DNA from: Corynebacterium massiliense DSM 45435 | GTDB lineage: Bacteria; Actinomycetota; Actinomycetes; Mycobacteriales; Mycobacteriaceae | Length of the DNA: 64,000 bases | NCBI RefSeq assembly: GCF_028609805.1 | Contig: NZ_CP063189.1 | Coordinates: 1,302,001-1,366,000 of the forward strand | Direction of reading: 5' to 3' | Shown: positions 18,429-27,235 of the stretch, one piece after another | How positions within the stretch are numbered: position 1 is the stretch's first letter | How the letters are laid out: each line of letters starts with the position of its first letter | Notes under the pieces: generated by a model | What the model saw: the letters and a program-made list of their open reading frames with translations, nothing else | What the model was told of the DNA's origin: nothing | Databases searched by the model: none | Made by a program: the position numbers and the translations under genes

Positions 18429-18508
18429 GCGTGTTTCCCTTCTTATGGTGGATAGGAATCACTTAGACCGTAGCAAGGTGACGGTAACGGTGCGCCGCGG
18501 GCAAGAAT

Positions 18509-19387
18509 TTATTCCTCTTCGGTCACGCCGCGGAAGAGAAAGGCCCCGAGAAGGAAGATGGCCGGCAGCTCCACGATGAGCGCGAGAAACAACGTGCCAA
18601 AAGCAAGCACGGCAAAAAGTGGGATGACCAGTAGCGGCAGGAAGAATAGTTTGAGCCAGTGGCGTTTGCCCGCTTGAATTCCTAGGCGCACCGAGTCTTT
18701 CAGTGTCTCGCCCGCCACGGCATACCAAGGGATAAAAACTGTGAACGGAAACAGAGCGCCGCCGACCAGAAAGCACACGGTGGCGAACATCTTCGCCGGC
18801 AAATGCCCCCACGAATCCCACATGATGTCGTAGAACGCGCTCGCAACGCTCGGCAGCATCGTATAGCAGATAAAGATCACTGCAACGTACGCAATGATCC
18901 CGCGAATCCAGGGCACTCCGGTTCCGAAGTCGCGCAATCGTGCCCGGCCGCTATCGACCTCCCGCAGCGCCAGATGCATGAGCGCGACGGGAAGCGCAAG
19001 GTCCACGGCGATGACGAGGAGACTGAACCACCCCTGGTCGCCCAGCCAGTCCATTCCCGCACCCAACGCGGCGGTCATACTCTCCCAGTAATCCCCGCCA
19101 TCTCGAAACGGGTTGTGGGTCAAGGCCCCAGCCACGAAGGCCACGAAGGACCCAACGGTGCCCAGCACCACCACGGTGAGAAGGAACCCGCCGATCCACG
19201 TCCCGGCGTTGCTGACCGCCCGGCTGAAACTAAACCCGAAAGCGGGCCAGAATTTCATCCGCGGCCTGTGCGTTACCAGCGGCGACCGCACCGGTTCCGC
19301 GGGACCAAAGTCCCCAGGTGCCACTCCCAACGGAGCACCCGGTTGCGTGCTCTCAGCGGACCCCGTCGTTAATTCCAGTGCGCTCAT
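18509..19387 (-). CDS. Multi-pass membrane protein (paralogue 2 of 3)
   Basis: A 292-residue protein with about six predicted membrane segments and no recognised enzymatic motif. Conserved blocks shared with both neighbours are FSRAVSNAGTWIGGF (near 57), ALREVDSGRARLRDFGTGVPW, and PWYAVAGETLKDSVRLGIQAGKRHWLKLFFLPLL. The cytosolic N-terminus is Pro/Ser-rich. It is closer to paralogue 3 than to paralogue 1. It lies six bases from paralogue 3, so the two are probably co-transcribed; an 80-base gap separates it from paralogue 1. Confidence 0.8.
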   Translation of the reverse strand: MSALELTTGSAESTQPGAPLGVAPGDFGPAEPVRSPLVTHRPRMKFWPAFGFSFSRAVSNAGTWIGGFLLTVVVLGTVGSFVAFVAGALTHNPFRDGGDYWESMTAALGAGMDWLGDQGWFSLLVIAVDLALPVALMHLALREVDSGRARLRDFGTGVPWIRGIIAYVAVIFICYTMLPSVASAFYDIMWDSWGHLPAKMFATVCFLVGGALFPFTVFIPWYAVAGETLKDSVRLGIQAGKRHWLKLFFLPLLVIPLFAVLAFGTLFLALIVELPAIFLLGAFLFRGVTEEE

Positions 19388-19393
19388 GTGGTC

Positions 19394-20266
19394 TTAAGCC
19401 TCAAGCTTGGGCGCAACCGAGTCGTGGCGTGCTGCCGCCGCACTACCGGCCGCGGGGCCGGTCACGTCACGGTAGAGGTACGCGTTGAACAGGAAATACG
19501 CGGGGAAGACGAGAAGGATGCCGAACCCGAGTGTCACCATTATGAACAGGGCTCCGAACAGGGAGATAAGCAGCGGCAGGAAGAACAGCCGCAGCCAATT
19601 TTCCTTGCCCGCCTGGAGGCTGAGACGGAACGAGTCGGTCAGGGAGGCGCCATCGGCGGCGAACCACTCGACGAACCAGAAGAACGGAATGAGCACCCAG
19701 CCCAGAATCTGCACGGCTAGAGCGACGAGGCTTGCTAGCCCGTCGTCCATCACGGACGGCAGCCAGTCCTCTAGGGCACCCGCGGCGTAAGCAAAGCCGA
19801 AAAGCACCGCTTGGCTGACAACGACAGCCACTGCCGTTGTTCCCCAATGGACCCCGCGACCAAAGTCGCGCAACCTGGCCGCCTCGGTGTCGCGGTCCCT
19901 CAGGGCCAGGTGGACGAGCGCAACGAAGAAGAACAGCTGGATGAGGTAGCCGATTAACGCGGGCACAGGATGGTCATCGATGAAGCTCAAGCCCTCGTTC
20001 AAGCTGTCCTTCCACGCCATCGCGTCATTCGGGGCCCCGGAGGTAAGTGGATTGTCGATAGCCATCCCCAGAACTACAGCGCCAATGAGGCTGAGGGCCA
20101 GGTAGAGGAGAAATGTCAGAAGCTCGCCGCCAATCCACGTGCCCTGGTTGGTAAACGGCCGCTTCAGAGCCCACCCCATCGCTGGAAAGATGCGGGCCTT
20201 GCCAAACTTCGCACGGCCCTGGTTCACGTGGCCCTCGGAACCGTAGGGCGAATCCGTTCGCGTCAT
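19394..20266 (-). CDS. Multi-pass membrane protein (paralogue 3 of 3)
   Basis: A 290-residue membrane protein and first gene of the tandem family. Shared blocks are ALKRPFTNQGTWIGGELL, ALRDRDTEAARLRDFGRGVHW and EWFAADGASLTDSFRLSLQAGKENWLRLFFLPLL. About six membrane segments are visible. The ATG at 20266 gives an N-terminus of the same length as paralogue 2; a longer frame would start at 20362 with an unrelated sequence. Function is unknown. A transport, envelope or stress role can only be guessed. Confidence 0.78.
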   Translation of the reverse strand: MTRTDSPYGSEGHVNQGRAKFGKARIFPAMGWALKRPFTNQGTWIGGELLTFLLYLALSLIGAVVLGMAIDNPLTSGAPNDAMAWKDSLNEGLSFIDDHPVPALIGYLIQLFFFVALVHLALRDRDTEAARLRDFGRGVHWGTTAVAVVVSQAVLFGFAYAAGALEDWLPSVMDDGLASLVALAVQILGWVLIPFFWFVEWFAADGASLTDSFRLSLQAGKENWLRLFFLPLLISLFGALFIMVTLGFGILLVFPAYFLFNAYLYRDVTGPAAGSAAAARHDSVAPKLEA

Positions 20267-20458
20267 TGCATGAGTCCTCTCTGTCGGCGTTCTACTCGCG
20301 GGGTGCCTAGGTGTCTTCTGGTTGCCCCGCAACACAGTGTCGAGCCTAAGTACGAGCAGCAAGCCGTCCCCTCATCCCTAGGGAGGAAATTGCCCCGGTG
20401 GGCGCACCGGCCCCGTTCTTAAATCAGCAGCGAAAACAGGTAAACTTGCGCGTTGACC

Positions 20459-23400
20459 ATGACTGATACCAACGCTTCGAACCCCAACCAGACCTCGGCA
20501 CCGTCGCGCGAGGAGCTCTACGCGGCACTCGACAGTGTCTCCCTTGCGGAGGCGCGCTCGTTTCGGCGTCGGCTGCGCAAGGCGAGGGCGCCGCACGCGC
20601 GAGCGGCGATTGCCGCGGACATCGCCAAGGCGCAACAACGGGTGCAGAAGGTCGCAGACGCGGTACCGGAGATCTCCTACCCGGATACGCTGCCTGTTTC
20701 GGGTCGCCGCGACGATATTGCGGAGGCCATCGACAACAATCAGGTCGTCATCATCGCTGGCGAGACCGGTTCCGGTAAGACCACCCAGATTCCGAAAATT
20801 TGTCTGGAGCTCGGCCGCGGGCGGCGCGGGCTTATCGGCCACACCCAGCCGCGCCGAATCGCGGCGCGCACGGTGGCGGAGCGTATAGCCACGGAGCTGG
20901 GCCAAAAGATTGGCGAGTCGGTCGGCTACGCCATCCGCTTCGACGATCGCGTCACGCCCACCACCGCGGTCAAGCTCATGACCGACGGCATTCTGCTGGC
21001 AGAAATGCAGCGCGACCGCTTCCTTAACGCGTACGACACGATCATCATCGACGAGGCCCACGAGCGCAGCCTCAACATCGACTTTCTCTTGGGATATCTT
21101 AAGCGGCTGCTGCCGAAGCGCCCCGATCTCAAGGTCATCATCACCTCCGCGACGATTGACCCGGAGCGCTTCGCCGCGCACTTCGCCGACGAGGACGGCG
21201 AGCCCGCCCCCATCATCGAGGTCTCCGGCCGCACCTACCCGGTCGAGGTGCGCTACCGCCCACTCGAGGAAGAAGTGGATGGGAAACTCGTTGCTCAGGA
21301 TCCGCTGGATGGGCTGTGCGATGCTCTAGAGGAGCTCATGGCTGAGGGCAGCGGGGACATTTTGTGTTTCTTCCCCGGTGAACGCGACATCCGCGACGCC
21401 ATGGAGGCCATCGAGGCGAAGAAGTGGAAAGGCGTCGAGGTCGCCCCACTGTTCGGCCGCCTCTCCAACCAGGAACAACACCGCGTGTTCAGCCCGCACT
21501 CGGGCCGCCGGATCGTTTTGGCCACCAACATCGCCGAAACCTCCCTGACTGTGCCAGGCATCCACTACGTGGTGGACACGGGCACGGCGCGCATCTCGCG
21601 CTACTCGACGCGCACGAAGGTGCAGCGGCTGCCCATCGAGCCCGTCTCCCAAGCCAGCGCGAACCAGCGCGCGGGCCGCTGTGGACGTGTCGCCGACGGC
21701 ATCGCCATCCGGCTTTACTCCGAGGAGGACTTCGAATCGCGCCCGGAGTTCACCGATCCGGAAATCCTGCGCACCAACCTGGCGAGCGTCATCCTGCAGA
21801 TGATTTCGCTGCGTCTCGGCGACATTGCGCGGTTCCCCTTCGTGGAGCCCCCGGCCGATAAAGCCGTCCGCGACGGCCTGCAGCTGCTGCGCGAACTTGG
21901 CGCGGTGACCAACAAGGAAAAGGACGGGCTCCCCGTCCTCACCCAGACCGGAAAGTATCTGGCCCGCATTCCGGTCGACCCCCGGATGGCGCGCATGCTG
22001 GTGGAGGGCCACCGCCTGGGCAGCCTTGACGATGTCCTAGTCATCGTCGCCGCCATGACCATTCAGGACGTGCGCGAACGCCCACTCGAATACCAAGCCC
22101 AGGCCGACCAAGCGCACGCGCGGTTCAAGGACAAGTCTTCCGACTTTCTGTCGCTGCTCAAGCTGTGGGACTACACCCAAGAGTCCCGCGACGAGTTGTC
22201 CGGCAACCAGTTCCGCAAGCGCATGAAGGCGGAGTTCCTGCACTACATGCGCATCCGCGAGTGGTTCGACCTCGTGCGCCAGCTGCGCGACGTCGCCCGT
22301 GAATTGGGCTGGTCGGACCGCACGCACACCGCGAATAAGCGCGACGTCAACGCCATCCACCAGTCGCTATTGTCCGGCCTGTTGTCCAACATCGGTGCCC
22401 GCGATGGAAACAGCAAGGAATACTACGGCGCCCGCAACACGAAGTTCGTCATTTTCCCCGGCTCGTCGCTGGCGAAGAAGCCGCCGGAGTTTCTCATGGC
22501 AGCCGAGCTGGTGGAAACTTCCCGCCTATTCGCCCGCGACGTGGCCAAGATCGACCCCGCATGGGTGGAGAAACTCGCCGGCGACCTAGTCAAGCACAGC
22601 TATTCGGAGCCGACGTGGTCGCGCAAGCGCGCTGCCGCCGTGGCACACCAAAAGTCCACCCTGTACGGCGTCACCATCGTGGCGGACCGCATGGTCCCCT
22701 ACCACCGCGTCGATCCCGCCGCCGCGCGCGACATGTTTATCCGCGAGGCGCTCATTGCCGGTGATTGGTCGACGCACCATGAGTTCTTCCACGCAAACAA
22801 GCAGAAGATCGAAGATGCCACCCAGCTGGAGGAAAAACTCCGCCAGCGCGGGCTTGTCGCCGACGAGGACATGCTCTTCGACTTTTACGACGAGCGCATT
22901 CCGGCGACTGTGACCACGGGCAAGCACTTCGACTCGTGGTGGAAGAAGGAGCGGCGACAAAACCCTGAGTTGCTCGATTTCGACCCCGCCAAGCTGCTGA
23001 CTACGTCGGATGAGGGAACGGAGGAGCAATTCCCGGCAACGTGGCGGAAGGGCTCCGTCGAATACGAGTTGAGCTACCGTTTTGAGCCCGGCGATCCCCA
23101 CGATGGCGTCAGCGTTCTTATCCCCATCCCGCTGTTGGCAGGCGCGGATACCGAAGGTTTCGACTGGCTGGTGCCCGGATTGCGCCTCGAGCTGGTGACC
23201 GAACTTATCCGTTCGCTGCCGAAGGGCCTGCGCCGCACGGTTGTGCCCGCGCCCACCTTCGCGGAGCGCGCCCTTCCCAAGTTGCTGCCGTATGAGGGGC
23301 CTTTGACGCAGCAGCTTGCCGATGTCCTGCGCGAACTCGGTGGCCACGGAATCAACGCGTCCGACTTCCATCCAGAGAAGCTGCCGGCGCACCTGCGTAT

Positions 23401-24487
23401 TAACTACGCGGCCGTGAACAAGCGCGGGAAGATCGTCGATTCCGACCGCGATCTCGACGCGCTTCGCCAGCGGCAGGCCGGCCAGATTTCCACCTCGGTG
23501 CGCAAGGCTGCAGAAAAGTCGGCTGCGGCGCACGGCCGGGGCAGCGCGCCCGCCGGCCGCGGGAAGACCGGCGCCGGTAACAAGGGTGACGCTGGTGATG
23601 GTGCCGCGGGCACAGGTCACGAGGCGACGGAATGGACCGCGGAGACTATCGGCGATATCCCCGCCGAAGTCCAGACCACCGTGGACGGCCAAGACATGAC
23701 CGCGTACCCGGCGCTCGAGGCGACGCCGCATGGGGTGCGAGTGAAGTACCACCCCACAAAGGCAGCTGCCGATACCGGCATGTTCGGCGCCACCTTAAAG
23801 TTGCTGCTCAAGGCGACAAACGTGAAACCTCAACAGATGGTCAAGGGGCTTCCGCTCCAACAACGGGTGGCAGTAGATAACTATCCGCACGGCGGCGCCC
23901 AGGGACTGGTCAACGACTGTCAGGTGGCGGCCACCCGGGATCTGTTGGTGGAAGAAGGCGGGCCGGTGCGTTCGCCGAAGGAGTTCGCTGCCCTGCGTGA
24001 CAAGATCACGCCAAAGGTTGCCGGCCGGGTGCGGCAATACGTGGTCGCGCTGGCACCGGGTCTGGTCGAATACGGCAAGGTCGCCGAAGAGCTAAAGTCC
24101 TGGGACGGTCCGGCCATCGAGGATATGCAGCGTCAGTTGGCGTTCCTCTTGCCCGCGAACGCGGTGACGGTGCACGGCATCGGAAATCTGAAGCACCTGC
24201 CGCGGTATGTGCAGGCCATGCGCGTCCGCCTCGAGGAGATGGATATTGATCCGGACAAGGACGCGGACCGGCAGGCAGAAATTGATGAGGCCAAAGCCGT
24301 TATCAACCACAAGCTGCGCTCGCTGCCGAGCGGTGCCCGCAACTCCAAGGCGGTTAAGGACCTGTACTGGATGATCCAGGAGATGCGGGTATCCCTCTTC
24401 GCCCAGCGCTTGGGCACAGCCCGCCCGGCTTCGCTGCGCCGCATCCAAAAAGCCGCGGCCAAGTTGGGACGGTCGAACCGCCAGTAA
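20459..24487 (+). CDS. hrpA: ATP-dependent RNA helicase HrpA
   Basis: A 1,342-residue DEAH-box helicase of full HrpA length. Motif I AGETGSGKTTQIPK (about 100), DEAHERSLNIDFLLGYL (motif II), SATIDPERF (motif III) and QRAGRCGR (motif VI) are intact. HA2 and OB-fold regions follow, then the DUF3418-type C-terminal part with a Gly/Ala/Lys insertion (about 1,020-1,060). The ATG at 20459 is chosen over a TTG two codons upstream; a TAAACT -10-like hexamer at 20441-20446 suggests a very short or absent leader. It is convergent with nrdR. HrpA relatives act on mRNA and on stalled ribosomes. Confidence 0.95.
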   Translation: MTDTNASNPNQTSAPSREELYAALDSVSLAEARSFRRRLRKARAPHARAAIAADIAKAQQRVQKVADAVPEISYPDTLPVSGRRDDIAEAIDNNQVVIIAGETGSGKTTQIPKICLELGRGRRGLIGHTQPRRIAARTVAERIATELGQKIGESVGYAIRFDDRVTPTTAVKLMTDGILLAEMQRDRFLNAYDTIIIDEAHERSLNIDFLLGYLKRLLPKRPDLKVIITSATIDPERFAAHFADEDGEPAPIIEVSGRTYPVEVRYRPLEEEVDGKLVAQDPLDGLCDALEELMAEGSGDILCFFPGERDIRDAMEAIEAKKWKGVEVAPLFGRLSNQEQHRVFSPHSGRRIVLATNIAETSLTVPGIHYVVDTGTARISRYSTRTKVQRLPIEPVSQASANQRAGRCGRVADGIAIRLYSEEDFESRPEFTDPEILRTNLASVILQMISLRLGDIARFPFVEPPADKAVRDGLQLLRELGAVTNKEKDGLPVLTQTGKYLARIPVDPRMARMLVEGHRLGSLDDVLVIVAAMTIQDVRERPLEYQAQADQAHARFKDKSSDFLSLLKLWDYTQESRDELSGNQFRKRMKAEFLHYMRIREWFDLVRQLRDVARELGWSDRTHTANKRDVNAIHQSLLSGLLSNIGARDGNSKEYYGARNTKFVIFPGSSLAKKPPEFLMAAELVETSRLFARDVAKIDPAWVEKLAGDLVKHSYSEPTWSRKRAAAVAHQKSTLYGVTIVADRMVPYHRVDPAAARDMFIREALIAGDWSTHHEFFHANKQKIEDATQLEEKLRQRGLVADEDMLFDFYDERIPATVTTGKHFDSWWKKERRQNPELLDFDPAKLLTTSDEGTEEQFPATWRKGSVEYELSYRFEPGDPHDGVSVLIPIPLLAGADTEGFDWLVPGLRLELVTELIRSLPKGLRRTVVPAPTFAERALPKLLPYEGPLTQQLADVLRELGGHGINASDFHPEKLPAHLRINYAAVNKRGKIVDSDRDLDALRQRQAGQISTSVRKAAEKSAAAHGRGSAPAGRGKTGAGNKGDAGDGAAGTGHEATEWTAETIGDIPAEVQTTVDGQDMTAYPALEATPHGVRVKYHPTKAAADTGMFGATLKLLLKATNVKPQQMVKGLPLQQRVAVDNYPHGGAQGLVNDCQVAATRDLLVEEGGPVRSPKEFAALRDKITPKVAGRVRQYVVALAPGLVEYGKVAEELKSWDGPAIEDMQRQLAFLLPANAVTVHGIGNLKHLPRYVQAMRVRLEEMDIDPDKDADRQAEIDEAKAVINHKLRSLPSGARNSKAVKDLYWMIQEMRVSLFAQRLGTARPASLRRIQKAAAKLGRSNRQ

Positions 24488-24501
24488 AGCGGTGGTAGCG
24501 G

Positions 24502-24960
24502 CTAGTAGTCGTCGCGGTCGCGGCGCCGCATGAGGCGGATCTCCGACTCGAAGTCGTCGGCACTTTCAAAGGACTTGTAGACGGAGGCGAAGCGCAGGTA
24601 GGCCACCTCGTCGAGGTGGCGGAGTGGTTCGAGGACCGCTAGACCGATTTCGTTGGCCGCCACCTGGGAGCTGCCGTGGCCGCGTACCGTTTCTTCTACT
24701 TCTTGGGCCAGTCGCTTGAGAGCGTCATCGCTGACATCTCGACCCTGGCAAGCGCGCCGTACGCCGCGGATGAGCTTGTCGCGGCTGAACGGCTCCGCCA
24801 GGCCATTGCGCTTGACTACCAAGAGGACTGCCTTTTCGACGGTGGTAAAACGGCCGCTACAGGCCGAGCATTCGCGGCGACGGCGGATAGAAGTTCCCTG
24901 TTCGACAACTCGCGAATCGATGACGCGCGACTGCGCATTGTGGCAAAAGGGACAGTACAC
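24502..24960 (-). CDS. nrdR: Transcriptional repressor NrdR
   Basis: A 152-residue zinc-ribbon/ATP-cone repressor of ribonucleotide reductase genes. The zinc ligands are Cys3 and Cys6 (CPFC) and Cys31 and Cys34 (CSAC). The ATP-cone domain covers about residues 46-136 ([24 protein letters not shown]). It senses ATP versus dATP and binds NrdR boxes. It lies about 94 bases behind the DivS-like gene on the same strand, as in C. glutamicum where divS and nrdR form one SOS-linked transcript. Confidence 0.96.
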   Translation of the reverse strand: MYCPFCHNAQSRVIDSRVVEQGTSIRRRRECSACSGRFTTVEKAVLLVVKRNGLAEPFSRDKLIRGVRRACQGRDVSDDALKRLAQEVEETVRGHGSSQVAANEIGLAVLEPLRHLDEVAYLRFASVYKSFESADDFESEIRLMRRRDRDDY

Positions 24961-25054
24961 CGCGGGGTCGTTCCTTCCGATTGAGACGACAGGACTACCG
25001 CGTAGTGTACTGCCCGAACGTGGCTTCGTTCTATTTGTTCAACACTGCGGTCTA

Positions 25055-25480
25055 CTACCTAGCGACCTGCACCGACGCCGGCTGAACGGACGCGGTGGTA
25101 GCACTAGCCGCAGCCCCGTAAGACCCACCGACCGCGGCATCCGAGACCGTGTCAGTGCCGGTAAAGCCGGCGATAAGAGTGCCGATAAACACTGCGGTAC
25201 CGAACACAGCACCGAGCGCTACGTTGCGGCCGCGCCCGCCCTCTTCCCGGGCAGCATTTTCCGGCGATGCGTTCGATTGGGACACCGCGGGGCGCGCTTC
25301 GGTGCCTAAGCGAGAAGGGCCTAAAGTGCGCATGTTATGCCCCGCGTAAAAGTTTTCGGGGTGCCCGTTGCGCCTTCCTACTTCGGCCCCGGGATCCCAC
25401 ACCGCGGCCGCAGGCACTGTAGTGGCCTGGAAGGACGAGGAGTAGCGAGAGGTAGCGGGATTTTTTACTGCGAAGACCAT
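25055..25480 (-). CDS. divS: DivS-like SOS cell-division suppressor (single-pass membrane protein)
   Basis: A 141-residue protein with one predicted membrane segment (about residues 86-107, NVALGAVFGTAVFIGTLIAG), a hydrophilic N-terminal half and an Ala/Ser/Val-rich C-terminal tail. No LysM domain is visible. The call rests on position, between nrdR and divergent lexA, where C. glutamicum encodes the SOS-induced division suppressor DivS, and on general architecture. The ATG at 25480 is preferred to the one at 25486: AGGA at 25487-25490 is well spaced from the former but abuts the latter. LexA-box-like sites lie upstream. Confidence 0.65.
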   Translation of the reverse strand: MVFAVKNPATSRYSSSFQATTVPAAAVWDPGAEVGRRNGHPENFYAGHNMRTLGPSRLGTEARPAVSQSNASPENAAREEGGRGRNVALGAVFGTAVFIGTLIAGFTGTDTVSDAAVGGSYGAAASATTASVQPASVQVAR

Positions 25481-25542
25481 GTTCATTCCTTTCGTTCGAC
25501 AGCCTCACCGTAGAAAGCGCAGTGGACACAGCACCGGGAGCG

Positions 25543-25576
25543 TCGATGAAGTGTTCGATTTAGCTGACGTGTTCGA
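25543..25576. promoter_or_regulatory. LexA (SOS) boxes in the divS-lexA gap
   Basis: TCGATGAAGTGTTCGA at 25543-25558 matches 12 of the 14 informative positions of the corynebacterial SOS box TCGAACANNTGTTCGA. A second, weaker copy ending in GTGTTCGA lies at 25561-25576 (10 of 14). They are on the divS side of the gap and are expected to control divS-nrdR. Confidence 0.7.
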
Positions 25577-25620
25577 TTTATAGCACGCCGGTCACACACT
25601 GTCTAGAAACACGCCCACAT

Positions 25621-25653
25621 TTGTCGAACATGTGTCTAGTCCGTGCTACAACT
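25621..25653 (+). promoter_or_regulatory. lexA promoter with SOS box
   Basis: TCGAACATGTGTCTAG at 25624-25639 has a perfect left half of the SOS box (10 of 14 overall). It lies just upstream of a TACAACT -10-like element (25647-25653), consistent with autorepression by LexA. Confidence 0.6.
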
Positions 25654-25693
25654 AGAAGCACAGAACGCACCGACAGCAAAGGACTCACGACTC

Positions 25694-26413
25694 ATGGGCC
25701 GTAAACCAGCCGGGGGCAAACCCGATATCTCTTCTCTGTCCGCCCGCCAGCGACGGATTTTGGAAGTCATCAATGACGCCGTGTTGCTGCGCGGTTACCC
25801 GCCAAGCATTCGCGAGATCGGTGATGCTGCGGGACTGCAGTCCACTTCTTCCGTCGCCTACCAGCTCAACCAGCTGCAGGAGAAAGGCTTTTTGCGCCGC
25901 GACCCGAACAAGCCACGCGCGGTCGATGTGCGTCACTTCGAATCTGAATCCTCAACGCGGGGTGGCGGGAAGAAGTCCAAGGCGAAGGATGCCTCCACCA
26001 CCGACGCCGCGGAGTCGGTAATCCCTGAAGACGCCGGCAAGGTCAACTACATCCCCGTCGTCGGGCGCATTGCGGCCGGCACACCGATTACGGCGGAAGA
26101 AAATATCGATTCCTACTACCCGATGCCGGACGAGTTGGTGGGCAACGGCGATCTATACATGCTCCAGGTCGTCGGCGACTCCATGCGGGACGCCGGCATT
26201 CTTAACGGCGACTGGGTCATCGTCCGCTCGCAGTCGGTGGCCGAAGAGGGCGAATTCGTCGCCGCGCTGTTGGACGACGAGGCTACGGTCAAGGAATTCC
26301 ACCGGGATTCCAGCGGGGTGTGGTTGCTCCCCCACAACGACGCGTACGCGCCCATTCAGGGCGACGATGCCCAGATTATGGGCAAGGTCGTCTCTGTCTT
26401 CCGCAAGCTGTAG
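25694..26413 (+). CDS. lexA: SOS repressor LexA
   Basis: A 239-residue repressor-protease. The N-terminal winged helix covers residues 10-80 (SARQRRILEVINDAVLLRGYPPSIREIG). The linker (about 85-115) is longer and more Lys/Ser-rich than in E. coli. The self-cleavage bond is Ala128-Gly129, with Ser163 (GDSM) and Lys200 (EATVK) as the catalytic dyad. The ATG at 25694 has AAAGGA about 10 bases upstream; a longer frame from 25643 would place the start inside the promoter. The sugR-like gene begins three bases after its stop. Confidence 0.96.
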   Translation: MGRKPAGGKPDISSLSARQRRILEVINDAVLLRGYPPSIREIGDAAGLQSTSSVAYQLNQLQEKGFLRRDPNKPRAVDVRHFESESSTRGGGKKSKAKDASTTDAAESVIPEDAGKVNYIPVVGRIAAGTPITAEENIDSYYPMPDELVGNGDLYMLQVVGDSMRDAGILNGDWVIVRSQSVAEEGEFVAALLDDEATVKEFHRDSSGVWLLPHNDAYAPIQGDDAQIMGKVVSVFRKL

Positions 26414-26416
26414 CGC

Positions 26417-27235
26417 ATGTACGCCGAAGAGCGACGCAGACAGATTGCCTCGATGACCGCCGTCGAAGAGCGCGTCAACGTCACCGAGCTCGCCTACCAC
26501 TTCGCGGTCACCGCGGAGACGATCCGGCGAGACCTGGCGGTATTGGACCGCGAGGGCTTGGTCAACCGCGTTCACGGCGGCGCCGTGGCGGCTCAAACAT
26601 TTCAGACCACGGAGCTTTCCCTCGACGCGCGTTTGCGCTCGGCGCCGGGAGCTAAGTCCGCCATCGCGCGTGCCGCCGCGGATTTTCTCCCCAGTCGCGG
26701 CGGCAGCGTCTTTCTTGACGCGGGTACGACCACCAACGCGCTCGCCGACCTCATCGCCCAGCGGCGGGAGCCCGACGATCTATCCATCGTCTCCAACAGC
26801 TTGCCCATCTGTCTGGCGCTCGCGCGGCACGACGTAAAAAACGTGCAGCTGCTGGGCGGCCGGGTGCGTGCTATCACCCAAGCCGTTGTGGGAAGCACAG
26901 CCCTGCGCACCCTCGCCCTGATGCGAGCCGATGTCGCCTTCGTCGGTACTAATGCCCTGACCATCGATCACGGCCTATCGACGGCGGACGCCAAAGAGGC
27001 CGCTATCAAGTCGACGTTTATCACCAACTCGAACAAGGTCGTCGTCTTGTGCGACTCGTCGAAGCTGGGCAACGACTATCTGGTTAGTTTCGGCTCCATC
27101 TCGGACATCGACGTCGTCGTCACCGATGCAGACGCTCCCGCCCACTACCTCAACCAATTGCGCGAGCGGGACGTCACCGTCGTTGTCGCGCAACCGGACG
27201 GCGAGGCACCGGGAGCTGAGACGTCGGGAGCTTAG
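26417..27235 (+). CDS. sugR: DeoR-family regulator of sugar/PTS genes (SugR)
   Basis: A 272-residue DeoR/GlpR repressor. The N-terminal HTH is RRQIASMTAVEERVNVTELAYHFAVTAETIRRDL, followed by the DeoR signature DREGLVNRVHGGAV. The C-terminal sugar-phosphate isomerase-like domain has the DAGTTTNALADLI loop that binds phosphorylated sugar effectors. Position between lexA and ptsI matches SugR of C. glutamicum, a repressor of PTS genes relieved by sugar phosphates. It starts three bases after lexA and overlaps the convergent ptsI stop by four bases. FruR is an alternative identity, as only one DeoR gene is present. Confidence 0.85.
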   Translation: MYAEERRRQIASMTAVEERVNVTELAYHFAVTAETIRRDLAVLDREGLVNRVHGGAVAAQTFQTTELSLDARLRSAPGAKSAIARAAADFLPSRGGSVFLDAGTTTNALADLIAQRREPDDLSIVSNSLPICLALARHDVKNVQLLGGRVRAITQAVVGSTALRTLALMRADVAFVGTNALTIDHGLSTADAKEAAIKSTFITNSNKVVVLCDSSKLGNDYLVSFGSISDIDVVVTDADAPAHYLNQLRERDVTVVVAQPDGEAPGAETSGA

